Position numbers and translations under genes: made by a program. Under the pieces are notes generated by a model. The model saw only the letters and a list, made by a program, of their open reading frames with translations. It made no database searches and was not told where the DNA came from. Source: Oscillospiraceae bacterium (GTDB lineage Bacteria > Bacillota > Clostridia > Oscillospirales > CAG-272). Taken from it: a DNA stretch of 44,689 nucleotides. The first letter of the stretch is position 1. Each line of letters begins with the position of its first letter. This document shows, piece after piece, positions 24,637-33,478 of this stretch. Location of the stretch: NCBI GenBank assembly GCA_015063685.1, contig SVTR01000030.1, positions 1 to 44,689 of the forward strand, given 5' to 3'.

Positions 24637-25097
24637 ACGAGGGAACGCGTATTTTCGTAGGCATCATCTGCCTTTTGGCGGCTATCGGGGTGGGGTATCT
24701 CGGCGCCCGAAGCTTGTGGGTCTATATTATTTTTGAAAAATATCCGAAGAAGACAAAAAAGGTGGGGGCCATCCTGCAGGACGCCGTGCAGAAGAACAAC
24801 GTCCGTGTGGGCATCCGACGCCCCGTTTTTGTTAAGCATATGACCAAGGCGGTCTACGCCTATACCGTGGAAGGGAAGCTCTACTATATCAAGACCACCC
24901 ATTATCTCACTACCAAAAGGCAGACTCCCAAATTTGTCCCCGTGGTGTACATCACGACCCACCCGAGGTACGCCTATATAGACGATCTGACCTCAAGCGG
25001 CGAGATGGAATATCTTTTGTTCGGTATCTTTTTTGCGGCTGTATCTCTCATGCTTTTTGTAGGATGCCTCGCAGGATTCGGTATTTTGCCTACTTGA
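24633..25097 (+). CDS. Small membrane protein, possibly DUF3592-like
   Basis: This 154-residue protein has two predicted membrane helices (residues about 8-30 and 127-150) separated by a basic soluble segment rich in beta pattern (AVYAYTVEGKLYYIKTT). This layout resembles DUF3592 proteins, but no diagnostic motif is seen and the assignment is tentative. The ATG overlaps the preceding stop (ATGA). No function is proposed. A convergent terminator follows, shared with the transporter gene on the other strand. Confidence 0.72.
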   Translation: MNEGTRIFVGIICLLAAIGVGYLGARSLWVYIIFEKYPKKTKKVGAILQDAVQKNNVRVGIRRPVFVKHMTKAVYAYTVEGKLYYIKTTHYLTTKRQTPKFVPVVYITTHPRYAYIDDLTSSGEMEYLLFGIFFAAVSLMLFVGCLAGFGILPT

Positions 25098-25120
25098 TCA
25101 TTATTTTCTCAAAAAAGTAA

Positions 25121-25159
25121 GCCTCCGCGCAAGGAATCATCCTTAGCGCGGAGGCGTTT
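25121..25159. terminator. Bidirectional terminator between convergent genes
   Basis: GCCTCCGCGC (25121-25130) pairs with GCGCGGAGGC (25146-25155); the stem extends by five more pairs past a bulged A to an ATCA loop. TTTTAT follows on the plus strand and T-rich sequence follows on the minus strand. It separates the small membrane protein gene from the transporter gene. Confidence 0.88.
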
Positions 25160-25165
25160 TATCAT

Positions 25166-26995
25166 TTACAAATTGGACAGGGAATATTTTTCTGCAAACT
25201 GCTTGTGCATGACCTCGTACTCGGCGTCGTTCTCACGGGCGTTGCGAAGGGACTCGTGGAGGTTGAGGTTCTGGGCGGCGGTGTCAATGACACAGCCCGC
25301 GATGTTGGAGCAGTGATCCGCAATACGCTCCAGGTTGGTGAGCAGATCGTTCCATACGAAGCCGCCCTCGATGGTGCATTCGTTGCGCTGGAGACGGAAA
25401 ATGTGGCTGGCGCGCATCTTTTCCTTCAGCTCGTCGATGACCTGCTCCAGAGGCTCTACCTGCATGGCGGCGGTGAAATCGGTGTCCACGAAGGCCTTCT
25501 TGGACAGGGTGAGGATCTCGTCCACGGCGGTGGTCAGGATCGTCAGCTCGGCGCGAGCCTGCTCGGTCAGCACCAGCTTCTTCTCCTTGATCTCCTCGGC
25601 GGATTCCAGAATGTTCACCGCGTGGTCGGAGATGCGCTCGAAGTCACCGATGAGGTGCAGGAGGCTGGCAACCTCGGCGGATTCCTCCTCGGTGAGGGGC
25701 CGGCTGGAGAGCTTGACCAGATACGTGCCCAGCACGTCCTCGTAACGGTCGCCCTTGTCCTCGTATTCTCGGATGGAATCAGCCAGCTGAGGGGTGAGGT
25801 TGTTCAGAGAATAGAGGCTGTCCTTCAGACCCTTCACGGCATCGTCGGCCATGCAGATGGTCAGCGTGCGAGCCTGCTGGAGAGCCACGGTGGGGGAGTT
25901 CAGCAGACGCTCGTCCAGCCTGATGCCATCTTCCACCTTGACGGTCTTCTTCTCGCTCACGAGCAGGCAGGCCAGCTTCTCCAGGAGACGGTTGGCAGGC
26001 ATCATCAGCACTACACAGATCAGCTTCATGGTGGTGTGTGCCAGCGGGATACCCCAAGGACCGACGAATTGGTTGAAGAGATGCGCTTCATCACCGCCCC
26101 ATACGCCGTTGATCACGTAGAAGCCGGTGAGCAGGAAAGCGGTACCGATAATGTTGAACAAGAGATGAATCATGGAGGCACGCTTGGCGTTGACGCTGGT
26201 GCCGATGGCGGAAATGGCGGCGGTGATGCAGGTGCCGATGTTTTGACCCATGATGATGGGGAGCAGAGCGCCGAAGGTCAGGGGCGCGGTGGCGGCAGGG
26301 TCACCCGACAAAATGGCGGCGGTGACGAAGCCCTGAAGAATACCCACGGAGGCGGAGGAGGACTGGATGATGCCCGTCAGCGCGGCACCTACCAGCACAC
26401 CCAGCAGGGGGTTATTGCCGAAGGCGATGAACAGATTCTGGAAGGTGGGGGAGGCTGTCAAGGGCTTCATGGCGTCGGACATAATGTCCATACCGAACAT
26501 CAGCACGGCGAAGGCCAGCATGATGGTGGCGGTGTCCTTGCGCTTTTGGGTGGACTTGGGCATCATATACATGACGATACCGACGAGGGCGAGGACGGCG
26601 CAGAAGGAGGTGGGCTTGAGCATATCCAGATACCAGGTATCGCTGCCCAAAGCACCCACGTTCTGCAAGCTCAGGATCCAGGCGGTGATGGTGGTACCCA
26701 CGTTGGCACCCATAATGACACCGATGGATTGGCGCAGGGTCATGAGTCCCGAGTTGACGAAGCCGACCACCATGACCGTGGTGGCGGAGGAGGACTGGAT
26801 GACGGCTGTAACGCCTGTACCCGTTAGAAAACCCAGGAAGGTGTTGTTGGTCAGCTTGCCGAGCAGCGCCTTCAGGCTGGAGCCGGCGCGGCGTTCCAGG
26901 GCACCGCCCATGGTGTTCATACCAAAGAGGAAGAGACAGAGGCCGCCGATCAGCGGTAGAATGGATTTTACGATAAACTCCATCACAGCGTTCAT
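25166..26995 (-). CDS. Na/Pi cotransporter family protein with C-terminal PhoU-like domain
   Basis: This 609-residue membrane protein has the two inverted Na_Pi_cotrans halves. Each contains the QSSSA signature (TAVIQSSSATT early and TGIIQSSSASV later) among about nine helices (residues 5-330). The last 250 residues form helical bundles like PhoU (DFERISDHAVNILE, NLERIADHCSNIA). It is expected to import phosphate with sodium, although some relatives have regulatory or export roles. The start at 26995 is chosen because the protein then begins just before the first helix and AAAGGA lies 9 nt upstream; the longer frame to 27082 runs through the promoter. Confidence 0.9.
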   Translation of the reverse strand: MNAVMEFIVKSILPLIGGLCLFLFGMNTMGGALERRAGSSLKALLGKLTNNTFLGFLTGTGVTAVIQSSSATTVMVVGFVNSGLMTLRQSIGVIMGANVGTTITAWILSLQNVGALGSDTWYLDMLKPTSFCAVLALVGIVMYMMPKSTQKRKDTATIMLAFAVLMFGMDIMSDAMKPLTASPTFQNLFIAFGNNPLLGVLVGAALTGIIQSSSASVGILQGFVTAAILSGDPAATAPLTFGALLPIIMGQNIGTCITAAISAIGTSVNAKRASMIHLLFNIIGTAFLLTGFYVINGVWGGDEAHLFNQFVGPWGIPLAHTTMKLICVVLMMPANRLLEKLACLLVSEKKTVKVEDGIRLDERLLNSPTVALQQARTLTICMADDAVKGLKDSLYSLNNLTPQLADSIREYEDKGDRYEDVLGTYLVKLSSRPLTEEESAEVASLLHLIGDFERISDHAVNILESAEEIKEKKLVLTEQARAELTILTTAVDEILTLSKKAFVDTDFTAAMQVEPLEQVIDELKEKMRASHIFRLQRNECTIEGGFVWNDLLTNLERIADHCSNIAGCVIDTAAQNLNLHESLRNARENDAEYEVMHKQFAEKYSLSNL

Positions 26996-27051
26996 AAGGC
27001 AAATTCCTTTCTTTTTCGTGAGGGTGTTTCGAGAATCCCCGAAATTCGCTG

Positions 27052-27079
27052 ATTTTAGCATATCATGTTTCCGTGACAA
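27052..27079 (-). promoter_or_regulatory. Probable promoter of the Na/Pi cotransporter gene
   Basis: On the minus strand TTGTCA (27079-27074) and TAAAAT (27057-27052) are 16 bp apart, about 56 bp upstream of the start codon. The match is good but not perfect. No Pho-box-like repeat was recognised. Confidence 0.5.
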
Positions 27080-27125
27080 CAAAAAAACAAAAAGGTAAAG
27101 AAATTGTTAATTCCATGCTCCCTAA

Positions 27126-27165
27126 CCGCAAGACCTGCGGTCTACCCGCAAGACCTGCGGTCTAC
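27126..27165. repeat. Two tandem 20-bp direct repeats, each with an AGACC-N3-GGTCT palindrome
   Basis: Positions 27126-27145 and 27146-27165 are identical 20-mers beginning CCGCAAGACC. Each holds the palindrome AGACC-TGC-GGTCT, so the two palindrome centres are 20 bp apart, close to two helical turns. They lie in the 303-bp gap between divergent genes, about 50 bp upstream of the plus promoter. They could be a paired operator or two REP-like repeats. Apart from this and the two promoters, that gap holds nothing else recognisable. Confidence 0.65.
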
Positions 27166-27217
27166 CCAAAGATCATTATCACCAAAAATACCTTGCAAAA
27201 TTTGGAATAATCAAGCA

Positions 27218-27246
27218 TTGACGAGCAAGAAATTTTCCACTATAAT
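27218..27246 (+). promoter_or_regulatory. Sigma-A promoter of the glycerophosphodiesterase surface protein
   Basis: TTGACG (27218-27223) and TATAAT (27241-27246) have a 17-bp spacer; the start codon is 52 bp further on, with GGAAAGGAA upstream of it. Confidence 0.8.
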
Positions 27247-27298
27247 TAAGGTGATATCTTTAGGGGCGTGCTTTTCTTTACGCCGGAAAGGAATTTAT

Positions 27299-30200
27299 AT
27301 GAAAACAAAGCGATTTTTGTGTCTGATTCTGGTCTTGGCCATGATTCTGCCCTGTATGATGGGCTCTGTCGTGACCGTTACGGCGGCCGATGCGTCAGAG
27401 GAAACCGCCACGGCTGATGGCTATGTGACCGAGGGCCTCGTTGCCCTTTACAGCGGTACGCAGAATACCCGTGCCGGTCACGACACCAACGCATCTGTCT
27501 GGGAGGATCTTGTGGGCGGTTACGACGTGACTGTCACCAAGAATGACAAGAATTACTTCACGGAGGACGGTCTCAAGGTCAGTGCCGCCCAAAACTATTT
27601 CCCTCAAGCCATCGTAGACACGGTCAACGGCGATGCCTTTACCGTGGAGATCAGCATGGCTGATCTGGTGTCCACCGCCGACGCCTATTCCACCATCATG
27701 AATTCCACCAACGACAAATTTGCCCTGTTCCGTCGTATCTCGGAGGATGTGCTGGAGTTCAAATTCTCGGGCAACGCCGCATCTGACCGTAACAAGGTGC
27801 AAAATTGCCTGGCCCTTTTGCAGGACGCCCTCATCACCGTCACCTATGAGGTCGGTGGAGAGTCTATCATTTATATCAACGGACAAGTGATGTCCTCCAT
27901 GCCTGCGCCTGCCTCTATGGGTGCCGGGGATCTGTTCTTCGGTCATTCCGAAGGACGCCGTCACTTTGACGCTCTCTATCGCTCCATCCGCTTCTATGAC
28001 CGTGCCCTGACCTCCGCCGAGGTCAAGCGCAACGCCGCGGCAGACGGTTTTGAGACGGCAGAGGACGCCTACGTATCCGACGGTCTGGTGTCTCTCTACA
28101 GCGGCACCTCCAACACCGAAGCGGGGTACGATCCCGACGCCACCGTTTGGGAAGATCTGGCGGGAGATAATGATCTGCCCATTGCAGTCAGCGACAAGAG
28201 CTATTTTACCGAGGAGGGGCTTTATGTGACCGGTGTGGAGCACTATTTCCCTCGGCCCATCGTGGATCTGATCAACGGTCAGGCATTTACCGTAGAGCTG
28301 AGCTTTGGGGAATTTATTTCCATAGGCGGTGACTTCAACACCTTCCTTAACAGTAAAAACGATCATTTCGCTCTGTTCCGCCGCAATTCTAACAACGTGC
28401 TGGAGTTTAAATTCGCGGCCAACCCCGGTAACGAGCGACCCACCGTTCCCGACGGACTTAACCTCATTGACCATAGTACCGTGTCGGTTACCTACGAGGT
28501 GGGGGGGAAGTGCCGTATATTTGTGGACGGTCTCTTTATGGCCGAGGTAGCTTCCCCCAAGGCTATGGGCGCTGACAATTTGTTCATTGGTCACGCTGAG
28601 GCCTCCAAGCTCTTTGAGACCACCTACCGTTCCATCCGTTTCTACAATCGTGCGTTGACCGATCAAGAAATCGCCCGGAACGCCGTGGTGGACGGTAACT
28701 TTGCGGGCGCCAACACCCCTGAAGACCTCATTCCCACGTACATTTCGGTGGCACAACCCAAAACCAATATCGTGGGAGATATTTCCGTGACCCGCGAGAT
28801 TACCTCCGCAGGCGAGCTGACCGCCATGATGGCCGCCCAAAAGCTTCCCGCCGCCGCCATCTATATGGTCAACGACAAGCTGGAGCTCCTGGATAACAGT
28901 GGCAAGCCCTTTTCCACGCTTTCCGAGGTGCTGGTCGCGACTGAGTATAAGATCCTTCCGATCTTGATTCCTGTTGATGCCGCTACCGTGGACGCCATCG
29001 CCGCCTTCATCGGGGATACGCGCTTTGCGGATATCTGCATTCTCTCCAAGGACGCGGCCCTGGTCAATGCCGCCAGAACCAAGATGCCCACCGTCCGCGG
29101 CGCCATTGACCTTACTGAGGCCTACAAGGACGTGACGCTGACCCGAGAGATGTGTTTGGATATCCGCCGCACCGTCAAGTCTAACGCCGCCTCCGTAGCG
29201 GTTCTTCCTGCGGATATCGCCGCACAGGACATGGTGCAGTACCTCTATGACAACCAGATCAACGTCTGGGTACGCGCCGATGATGACCTGGATGCTACCG
29301 AAACATATCATGCTCTTCTGTCGGGCGCTACGGGTGTGATTTCCGATGATACGACTACCCTTCTCACCGCGGCCTGTGATCTGCCCGACAATACCATGAC
29401 CCGTATGCCTCTGAATGTGGGGCACAGAGCGATCCCCTCCAAGGCTCCCGAGAACACCGTGGAAGGCGCTCTCTACGCCTACGAGCACGGTGCGGATTGC
29501 ATCGAGATCGACGTCTATCTCTCCAAGGATGGAGAAATCGTGGTCATGCACGACGGCACTACAGGACGCACCTGTAATAGGGATCTGCCCGTAGAAGGAT
29601 CTACATGGGCTCAGCTCTCAGAGCTTTACGTCAATAAGGGATATGAAAGTCACGCCACCTACAAGAATTGCCGCATCCCCCGTCTGCAGGATTTCCTGGA
29701 GACCTTTAAGGACACGGACTGCCGATTCTTCATTGAGATCAAGACCAACCAAACGGCCATTGTCAAGAAGATCAAGGCCATGGTAGATGAGTACGGCATG
29801 TACGGTCAGTGCTCGGTCATTACCTTTAACACAGGTATTATGGAAGCTATGCGCAGGGATTATCCCGAAATGTCGGTGGGTGCCCTTTGCTCGGGTTATA
29901 TGAGCGAGGCCAATCCCGATGCCGACATGAAGGCGGTCATGGGCTTCATTGGCAAGTCCAACGCCACTCTCAACCCCTCTTATTCCGGCTATGGCGAAAA
30001 GGCGGTCCGTGCCGCGCTTATCCGCGGTATCGGTGTGTTCCCCTGGACCTTCCGCGGGGATGCCGGCGTTTACCAGAACCACTTTATCTGGGGCTATAGC
30101 GCTTTGACAGGCGATAATGCTGACGTGCTGAAGCGGTTTGTGAAGTCTGTCGAGAAGATACTTCCTGATATCGAGGTGGGGCTGACCGTGGAGCTCGGTC

Positions 30201-30811
30201 TACATGCCATCTACTACGATCGTCGGGAAGCTGATGTGGATACTGAAATCGTGGTTCTTGAAGGCGCTGATGCCGTTACGGTTGATGGTCATAGACTGAC
30301 CCTCCGTGAGCAATACGCCAGGGTGGTGGTGTTCTTAAAGCACACATACCGTCTTGGTAATCAGAGTATCACTCTCTGCTCTCAGCCCGCGCTTCTTAAC
30401 GAGACGATTTTTGATGATACGCAGCCCGAAGATACTCAGCCCGACGAGCCTGTTGAAACCGAGCCCGTCACCGACGAGGTGGTTACCGATGAGTCCGATA
30501 CTGATGAAATCGGTACCTCCGAGCCCGAGACCGACCCTGCCGAAACTGACGTGTCTGAAACTGATGGTTCCGAGACCGATGACCCCGAAACCAACGCTCC
30601 CGAAACCGAAAAGACGGCAACTGACATAACGAATGCTCCTGAGACCGAAGCAACGACCCCGGTGACAGGTGAAACGAACGCTGTTACCGATGCGGAAACC
30701 TCGGCCGAGGGAGGTGGATGCGGTTCCGTTATCAGCGGCATCAGCCTTGGTGTGTTGAGCGTGATGGCTATATGCGCCTTCACTTTGAAGCGTAACAAGA
30801 AGGAATATTAA
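27299..30811 (+). CDS. Surface glycerophosphodiester phosphodiesterase with two LamG-like domains
   Basis: This 1170-residue exported protein has a signal peptide (hydrophobic segment 7-30). Two tandem concanavalin/LamG-like domains follow (about 45-245 and 260-455; each has EGLVALYSG or DGLVSLYSG and ends YRSIRFY-[DN]-RALT), which probably bind glycans. Residues about 480-700 look like a degenerate GDPD barrel ending INVWVRADDDL and GVISDDTTTLLTA. Residues 704-960 are an intact GDPD catalytic domain: GHRAIPSKAPENT, EIDVYLSKDGEIVVMHD and FFIEIKTN. A Thr/Glu/Pro/Asp linker (1040-1135) leads to GGGCGSV, a membrane helix and a KRNKKEY tail. It should hydrolyse glycerophosphodiesters or glycerophosphate polymers at the cell surface. 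The upstream in-frame stretch from 27104 crosses the promoter and repeats and was excluded. Confidence 0.9.
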   Translation: MKTKRFLCLILVLAMILPCMMGSVVTVTAADASEETATADGYVTEGLVALYSGTQNTRAGHDTNASVWEDLVGGYDVTVTKNDKNYFTEDGLKVSAAQNYFPQAIVDTVNGDAFTVEISMADLVSTADAYSTIMNSTNDKFALFRRISEDVLEFKFSGNAASDRNKVQNCLALLQDALITVTYEVGGESIIYINGQVMSSMPAPASMGAGDLFFGHSEGRRHFDALYRSIRFYDRALTSAEVKRNAAADGFETAEDAYVSDGLVSLYSGTSNTEAGYDPDATVWEDLAGDNDLPIAVSDKSYFTEEGLYVTGVEHYFPRPIVDLINGQAFTVELSFGEFISIGGDFNTFLNSKNDHFALFRRNSNNVLEFKFAANPGNERPTVPDGLNLIDHSTVSVTYEVGGKCRIFVDGLFMAEVASPKAMGADNLFIGHAEASKLFETTYRSIRFYNRALTDQEIARNAVVDGNFAGANTPEDLIPTYISVAQPKTNIVGDISVTREITSAGELTAMMAAQKLPAAAIYMVNDKLELLDNSGKPFSTLSEVLVATEYKILPILIPVDAATVDAIAAFIGDTRFADICILSKDAALVNAARTKMPTVRGAIDLTEAYKDVTLTREMCLDIRRTVKSNAASVAVLPADIAAQDMVQYLYDNQINVWVRADDDLDATETYHALLSGATGVISDDTTTLLTAACDLPDNTMTRMPLNVGHRAIPSKAPENTVEGALYAYEHGADCIEIDVYLSKDGEIVVMHDGTTGRTCNRDLPVEGSTWAQLSELYVNKGYESHATYKNCRIPRLQDFLETFKDTDCRFFIEIKTNQTAIVKKIKAMVDEYGMYGQCSVITFNTGIMEAMRRDYPEMSVGALCSGYMSEANPDADMKAVMGFIGKSNATLNPSYSGYGEKAVRAALIRGIGVFPWTFRGDAGVYQNHFIWGYSALTGDNADVLKRFVKSVEKILPDIEVGLTVELGLHAIYYDRREADVDTEIVVLEGADAVTVDGHRLTLREQYARVVVFLKHTYRLGNQSITLCSQPALLNETIFDDTQPEDTQPDEPVETEPVTDEVVTDESDTDEIGTSEPETDPAETDVSETDGSETDDPETNAPETEKTATDITNAPETEATTPVTGETNAVTDAETSAEGGGCGSVISGISLGVLSVMAICAFTLKRNKKEY

Positions 30812-30842
30812 TTAAAAGTTGATAACTCAACAATGCGTATAC

Positions 30843-30876
30843 AAAAAGCCGGTTCACTCAGGTGAATCGGCTTTTT
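30843..30876. terminator. Bidirectional terminator between convergent genes
   Basis: AAAAAGCCG (30843-30851) pairs with CGGCTTTTT (30868-30876), with an inner TTCAC/GTGAA stem and a 4-nt loop. A-tract and T-tract flanks make it work on both strands, 32 bp after the glycerophosphodiesterase stop and 6 bp from the end of the SipL-like gene. Confidence 0.88.
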
Positions 30877-30881
30877 ATTGA

Positions 30882-32540
30882 TCAAACGATCAGATAATCA
30901 ACACCCGCAAGGCATCCTTCGGCATCAGCAGATTCGGGAACAGAGATGCTGTTCGCGGCGCTGAGAACCGTCATGGGAGCGTGATAGCGCTTGGCTACCG
31001 ACCAGAGCGTGTCTTCGGAGGAGGGATAGCAGATCACATATTCTCCTCGGTTTCTCGTTACGTCTTCACCGTAGGTGACCGAGGAAAGAGAGGTTAAGGT
31101 ATCGTTAACTGATACGCGGAGTGCCACCCCGATCTCGGCGTCCACACCAATGCGCTCCCCATCCATGCGGGCACGGCAGGTCATGACCTTGATGTTGCCG
31201 TCGTAAGTCAGAAGCCATTTGTCGTCAAAACCTTCGGGGAGACAGCCGTCCTTCTCGTAACGGAAGGGGAAATCCATCTCTGTGGTGGCGTATTCTCCTT
31301 CGCGGAACAGGATGGCGTGCACATGGCAACGCCCTGTCAGGATACAACGGCGCTTTTCGGGATCTGCGGATAGATCCTCGGGATAGGCCACCGCCGTAAC
31401 GTCTACCACGCGGGTGGCGGGATGAATGTTCAGCTCTGTCAGGGGCAGGGAATCGCTGAGGGTGAAGTTTCCGTTAAAGCACCCCATGGCGTGTCGGGTG
31501 GGATATTCGGTGTATGTGCACGAGGTTTCCTTCCGAGTGGAGTAAAGATCCTTTGTGTAGGTAGAGCTTTCATTCCGTTGAGACAGAACCTCCATGATAA
31601 CGCTGAGCTCGGTGTGCAGATGCCCTTCCTCCAGCTCCACGCTCAGCTCGGAACAGGCACCGTGGGCACAGCACGCACATTCGGGGGTTACACCGGGTAC
31701 TTCGATCAGTTGAGAAAAGGGGATCCTCCGGGTGGTGACGGTGGGAAGCACCTCTTCGCCGTCTCCCACCTCGGAAGGGCACAGGGTCAGCTTCAAGAGA
31801 ACGTCACCACGACAAGTCACGGTTCCCTGGCCGGCCAAAGCCTCCCCTACCATGACCTGTCCTTCGGCACAGATCACACGAACGTCGCCGCCATCGGAGG
31901 GTGAGAGGATCATGTCGTCCTGCAGATCAAGAGGTGTGCCGACGGCACGATACAGGCGTGCGGTCTCTGCTTTGGCCGTCAGACGCTCTATAGAGGCAGG
32001 GGACAATTCCTTGGAGGTGTCGGGCGAGAGGGCGCAGGTGCCATACATTTTGACGTCGGCCTTGACGCGGCTCTTGATATTCAGCCGACGGGGAGCGGTT
32101 ACACGCCCACTGACGGGATCGACGCTGATATCGCAGGAGCAGGTCAGGTCACCATCCAAGGGAGAGAGTCCATACGCTGTGCGACCGCGATCGCGGTCGC
32201 GGTCACGCTCCTCGCTAAGAGGCAGGGTCATGTGATATTCGGTGGATAAAGGGGCGCAATATAGCTGATTGTCGTTGCCCATGTAAAGGGCGAAATAGTC
32301 CAGACTTCCTTCCAGATCCATGCTATCACCTGCAAAATAGCGCTCGGGAGGGAGGGTCGATACGCTGATGCGGAGCAGACGCTTGATCTCGGGCTGATAA
32401 TCCGGCAGAGAAAAGTCACCCGACAGATCCGCTGTGAGGATCTTCTGACAGACTGGCAATTGTACGGTGGGATCTGCCGCTTGGGCAGACGGATCTCCCA
32501 AGGCCTCAGGGGGGAGATTCTGGGCGTAGATATCATTCAT
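30882..32540 (-). CDS. SipL-like spore morphogenesis protein (DUF3794/SPOCS domains plus LysM)
   Basis: This 552-residue protein contains repeated SPOCS (DUF3794) modules and ends in a LysM domain (residues about 505-552, with EDTLWSVAKRYHAP). That is the architecture of SipL, which binds the spore coat ATPase SpoIVA in Clostridioides. Segment CDISVDPVSGRVTAPRRLNI and the later WLLTYDGNIKVMTCRA fit module strands. The Asp-Arg repeat at about 32184-32210 is low complexity. The start at 32540 has AAAGGAG 7 nt upstream; a longer frame reaches past the previous terminator and was rejected. It probably acts in the mother cell during coat assembly, supported by a sigma-E-like promoter. Some DUF3794 proteins have other roles. 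Confidence 0.82.
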   Translation of the reverse strand: MNDIYAQNLPPEALGDPSAQAADPTVQLPVCQKILTADLSGDFSLPDYQPEIKRLLRISVSTLPPERYFAGDSMDLEGSLDYFALYMGNDNQLYCAPLSTEYHMTLPLSEERDRDRDRGRTAYGLSPLDGDLTCSCDISVDPVSGRVTAPRRLNIKSRVKADVKMYGTCALSPDTSKELSPASIERLTAKAETARLYRAVGTPLDLQDDMILSPSDGGDVRVICAEGQVMVGEALAGQGTVTCRGDVLLKLTLCPSEVGDGEEVLPTVTTRRIPFSQLIEVPGVTPECACCAHGACSELSVELEEGHLHTELSVIMEVLSQRNESSTYTKDLYSTRKETSCTYTEYPTRHAMGCFNGNFTLSDSLPLTELNIHPATRVVDVTAVAYPEDLSADPEKRRCILTGRCHVHAILFREGEYATTEMDFPFRYEKDGCLPEGFDDKWLLTYDGNIKVMTCRARMDGERIGVDAEIGVALRVSVNDTLTSLSSVTYGEDVTRNRGEYVICYPSSEDTLWSVAKRYHAPMTVLSAANSISVPESADAEGCLAGVDYLIV

Positions 32541-32578
32541 AGAAGGTCTCCTTTGCGTGCATATGAGTTTGTTGGTAT

Positions 32579-32607
32579 ACTCTATGCGAAGAGACAGACG
32601 AATATGC
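32579..32607 (-). promoter_or_regulatory. Candidate sigma-E (sporulation) promoter of the SipL-like gene
   Basis: On the minus strand GCATATT (32607-32601) resembles the sigma-E -35 box and CATAGAGT (32586-32579) the -10 box (consensus about CATAnnnT), spaced 14 bp, within the 13-15 bp usual for sigma-E. No good sigma-A promoter is visible between the terminator at 32641 and this start. Confidence 0.5.
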
Positions 32608-32640
32608 CGCCCTGAGGACTTGCTCTCCATAAAAACCGTT

Positions 32641-32677
32641 GGGAAAAAAGAAAAGGACCGACGGTTTGTCGGTCCTT
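32641..32677 (-). terminator. Intrinsic terminator after the zinc-ribbon gene
   Basis: The 10-bp arms 32653-32662 (AAGGACCGAC) and 32668-32677 (GTCGGTCCTT) with a 5-nt loop are followed, on the minus strand, by TTCTTTTTT. It separates the zinc-ribbon gene from the SipL-like gene. Confidence 0.85.
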
Positions 32678-32689
32678 GGGGAACAGAGA

Positions 32690-33373
32690 TTATTCCAGCG
32701 AAAGGCTGTCGCAATTGAGAAACGCATGGGCTGACAGGGAGGAGTCGGCGGGGATGAGACGGGAAGCGCCGCATTCCTTGCAGGTAACCAGGATGCCGTC
32801 CTTGGTGATCTCCGCTTCGTATCGGCTTTCCTTGCCTTCTCCGAGATCCTCCGTATCGACAGAGGCTGGGGTGCCCTCGGGATGACAACGGCAATAGATC
32901 TTGCCTTCCTCGTCCAGATCATTGATCACAAACAATACGATGTCCCGTATTTGCGGGTCTCCCAAGACCTCCTCGTCGCCGTGTAAGGCGGAGAAGTCCG
33001 TCAGACCGTGCTCCTCCAGCAGATCAATGAGCTCCAGCTCGGTACGCGCCAGCTCGGCCTTGACCAGGTTCAGCTCGCCCGTAAAGCAGATATTGATATC
33101 GGAATAGGGGCAGGGAAGCACGAACAGATCATCCGAAAAAAATACGTTGGTTCGGATGGTGAAGTTGTGGGGGGAGGAGCAGATCATACAAGGAACCTGG
33201 AGACGTACGGTATCATCGCGGTTGTAAAAGATTTTCAACTCGCTTTTTCCGCAGGTGCATTTCAGCTTGACGAGATCAGCCGAAAGATTGAAAAGCCCCA
33301 CGGCGCTGAGGACACCGCTGCCGCATTCAGGACAACGATAGGCAACGGTCGTGCGTTTTTCGTTTAATATCAT
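32690..33373 (-). CDS. Zinc-ribbon-containing conserved protein of unknown function
   Basis: This 227-residue soluble protein has several Cys pairs typical of metal-binding ribbons: CPEC near residue 14, CTCG near 39, CMIC near 62, then CRC in the second half, and CKEC near 200. Between them are an acidic helical segment (VKAELARTELELIDLLEEHG) and predicted beta strands. No enzymatic motif is recognised. GGAAGGAAC precedes the ATG. It lies between the PrsA-like gene and the SipL-like gene, each separated by a terminator, so it is probably its own transcription unit. Proteins of this look recur in clostridial genomes, possibly sporulation linked, but that is inference. Confidence 0.78.
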   Translation of the reverse strand: MILNEKRTTVAYRCPECGSGVLSAVGLFNLSADLVKLKCTCGKSELKIFYNRDDTVRLQVPCMICSSPHNFTIRTNVFFSDDLFVLPCPYSDINICFTGELNLVKAELARTELELIDLLEEHGLTDFSALHGDEEVLGDPQIRDIVLFVINDLDEEGKIYCRCHPEGTPASVDTEDLGEGKESRYEAEITKDGILVTCKECGASRLIPADSSLSAHAFLNCDSLSLE

Positions 33374-33478
33374 AGTAGTGTTCCTTCCTCATATTTCTCC
33401 ATGATCATCCTATGAGGTCCATCATCTATGTGTGACAGGTTTCTTATAGGATGGCTTTTGAAGGGATCAAATATGGTT

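Noticed and set aside
27104..27298. 65-residue N-terminal extension of the glycerophosphodiesterase
   Set aside because: It covers tandem repeats and the -35/-10 boxes; the ATG at 27299 has a proper ribosome site and starts a signal peptide.
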